NCBI GenBank assembly: GCA_016125505.1
Contig: WGLP01000002.1
Location: forward strand, 186,001 to 250,000
Direction of reading: 5' to 3'
Source of the DNA: Gammaproteobacteria bacterium
GTDB taxonomy: Bacteria > Pseudomonadota > Gammaproteobacteria > UBA6429 > Thiohalophilaceae
Length of the DNA: 64,000 nt
In this document: one piece after another, positions 63,241-64,000 of the stretch
Layout: every line of letters starts with the position of its first letter
Numbering within the stretch: the stretch's first letter is position 1
Position numbers and translations under genes: made by a program
Notes under the pieces: model-generated
Database searches by the model: none
Told to the model about the DNA's origin: nothing
The model's input: the letters and a program-made list of their open reading frames with translations, nothing else

Positions 63241-63687
63241 ATGAATCCGTTGGATACCAAGATACTGGGCTTGTTGATCAAGGACGGCCGTGCGTCCTTT
63301 GCGGAGATTGCGCGCATGTTGGGTATCTCCCGTGCCCATGCGCGCGAACGTGTCACCAAGCTCATGGAGGACGGGGTTATCGAACAATTCACCGCCGTGG
63401 TGAACCCGGAGAAGCTCGGCAAGGCGGTCTCGGCCTTTTTTGATATCAAAGTGGCGCCGCAGGGTATTAACGAAATTGCCAGCTCGCTTTCGCAACAGCC
63501 GGAGGTCATCAGTCTGTATGTGATGAACGATATGCAGAGTCTGCACATGCATACCTTGACGGAAGACATGGATGTGCTGGAGCGCTTTGCGCAGGAAAAC
63601 CTGTTCGCGCGCGAGCATATTCAAAGCGTGGATTGTAAAACGCTGTTAAGCCGCTTGAAGCATCGCCGCGGCGGACCAAGACTGTAG
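63241..63687 (+). CDS. Lrp/AsnC-family transcriptional regulator
   Basis: A 148-residue regulator. The helix-turn-helix (FAEIARMLGISRAHARERVTKL) and the RAM effector-binding domain (VSAFFDIKVAP) are complete. GGAGAAC precedes MNPLDTKI. It is divergent from the TRAP-GGT-TauE operon and is its likely regulator. Lrp-type effectors are amino acids, consistent with a peptide-like or amino-acid-related substrate. Confidence 0.93.
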   Translation: MNPLDTKILGLLIKDGRASFAEIARMLGISRAHARERVTKLMEDGVIEQFTAVVNPEKLGKAVSAFFDIKVAPQGINEIASSLSQQPEVISLYVMNDMQSLHMHTLTEDMDVLERFAQENLFAREHIQSVDCKTLLSRLKHRRGGPRL

Positions 63688-64000
63688 TCATTTCTGGTTT
63701 TATCTACCGAAGGTAAATGCACTTGCATTCATCGAGGTGACTGCGGTGGATGGTGATGCGCACTATAGCCACATTTTTTTCAATGGGTAACACGCAGTAT
63801 AATCTGATGAATGTTATCAAGATGGCAGCAATGCAGTTTTAATCCGACATCAAAACCCTCTGTAACGACTAATGCGTAAACATCAGTGCGAATAGGATCG
63901 TGTGTATCACAAGTTTGATTTAGCCTGTCTAGACAATAATTTGAAATAGTGCTAAACCCACTATGGGTTACATAACATTAACATCGAACTGGAGGGTAAT
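63688..64000 (+). promoter_or_regulatory. Intergenic region with leader of the next gene
   Basis: About 310 bases with no gene. AACCCA-CTA-TGGGTT (63955-63969) is an inverted repeat, and the window ends in CTGGAGGGTAAT, a strong ribosome site, so a gene probably starts just past the edge on the plus strand. Confidence 0.5.

Noticed and set aside
1-64000. tRNA, rRNA, CRISPR array, transposase or phage genes
   Set aside because: Looked for and not seen by reading; a covariance or repeat search was not possible.

Overview
The window is a gene-dense stretch of chromosome with moderately high GC. It looks like a Gammaproteobacterium with a sulfur-oxidising or chemolithotrophic bent, possibly from the Chromatiales/Acidiferrobacterales neighbourhood. 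This rests on gene content and family resemblance, not on a marker-gene search. It carries a sulfide:quinone oxidoreductase-like flavoprotein, an ETHE1-type persulfide dioxygenase, a TsdA-type thiosulfate dehydrogenase with its diheme cytochrome partner, a TauE/SafE exporter, type II NADH dehydrogenase, PilU, bactofilin, NarL-type and hybrid two-component proteins and a Braun-type lipoprotein. I saw no rRNA, tRNA, CRISPR array, transposase or phage gene.

Layout. 0-8 kb: the 3' part of a GNAT-nitrilase fusion, SQR-like flavoprotein, dienelactone hydrolase, then a two-gene unit of a large CARDB-like lipoprotein and a HEAT-repeat protein. 8-13.7 kb: cold-shock protein with terminator, RRM protein, a receiver-adenylate cyclase, persulfide dioxygenase, transaldolase, a coiled-coil membrane protein and a YaiI-family protein. 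14-21.9 kb: a translationally coupled SET-domain protein and PLP-dependent decarboxylase, small hypotheticals, a thioesterase, an unusual metallo-beta-lactamase-fold protein, UBP zinc finger, pirin, hemerythrin and NDH-2. 22-28.6 kb: response regulator and hybrid kinase (convergent), then an envelope group (L,D-transpeptidase, Lpp-like lipoprotein, second L,D-transpeptidase) and a MoaD/ThiS-like protein next to a BNR beta-propeller. 28.9-35.6 kb: porin, small PstS-like binding protein, two Sel1/coiled-coil proteins, and a molybdenum hydroxylase (IorAB type).

35.8-50.5 kb: cytochrome/TsdA pair with a strong terminator, a PhnD-like binding protein coupled to a chemoreceptor, a cyclic-nucleotide-binding protein, FAH-family hydrolase, NCS2 permease with a cysteine hydrolase, a diguanylate cyclase, and an IclR regulator divergent from a transketolase-like TPP enzyme and a DUF1537 sugar-acid kinase. 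50.6-64 kb: a large snap-back inverted repeat, PilU, MscS, a PA2779-family protein, a secreted phospholipase C-like protein, bactofilin with a methyltransferase-like protein, a UbiA-family prenyltransferase, and a five-gene minus-strand run (TRAP binding protein, small and large permeases, cytoplasmic gamma-glutamyltransferase homologue, TauE exporter) divergent from an Lrp/AsnC regulator.

How they work together: inorganic sulfur genes (sulfide, persulfide, thiosulfate) feed quinone and cytochrome c; cAMP made by the receiver-cyclase could be read by the cyclic-nucleotide-binding protein; two regulator-flanked catabolic units (IclR-TPP enzyme-kinase and Lrp-TRAP-GGT-TauE) look like uptake and breakdown routes for unidentified organic substrates. 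The least explained arrangements are the SET/decarboxylase pair, the MoaD-like/propeller pair, the TRAP-GGT-TauE run, and an inverted-repeat motif shared by two distant promoters.
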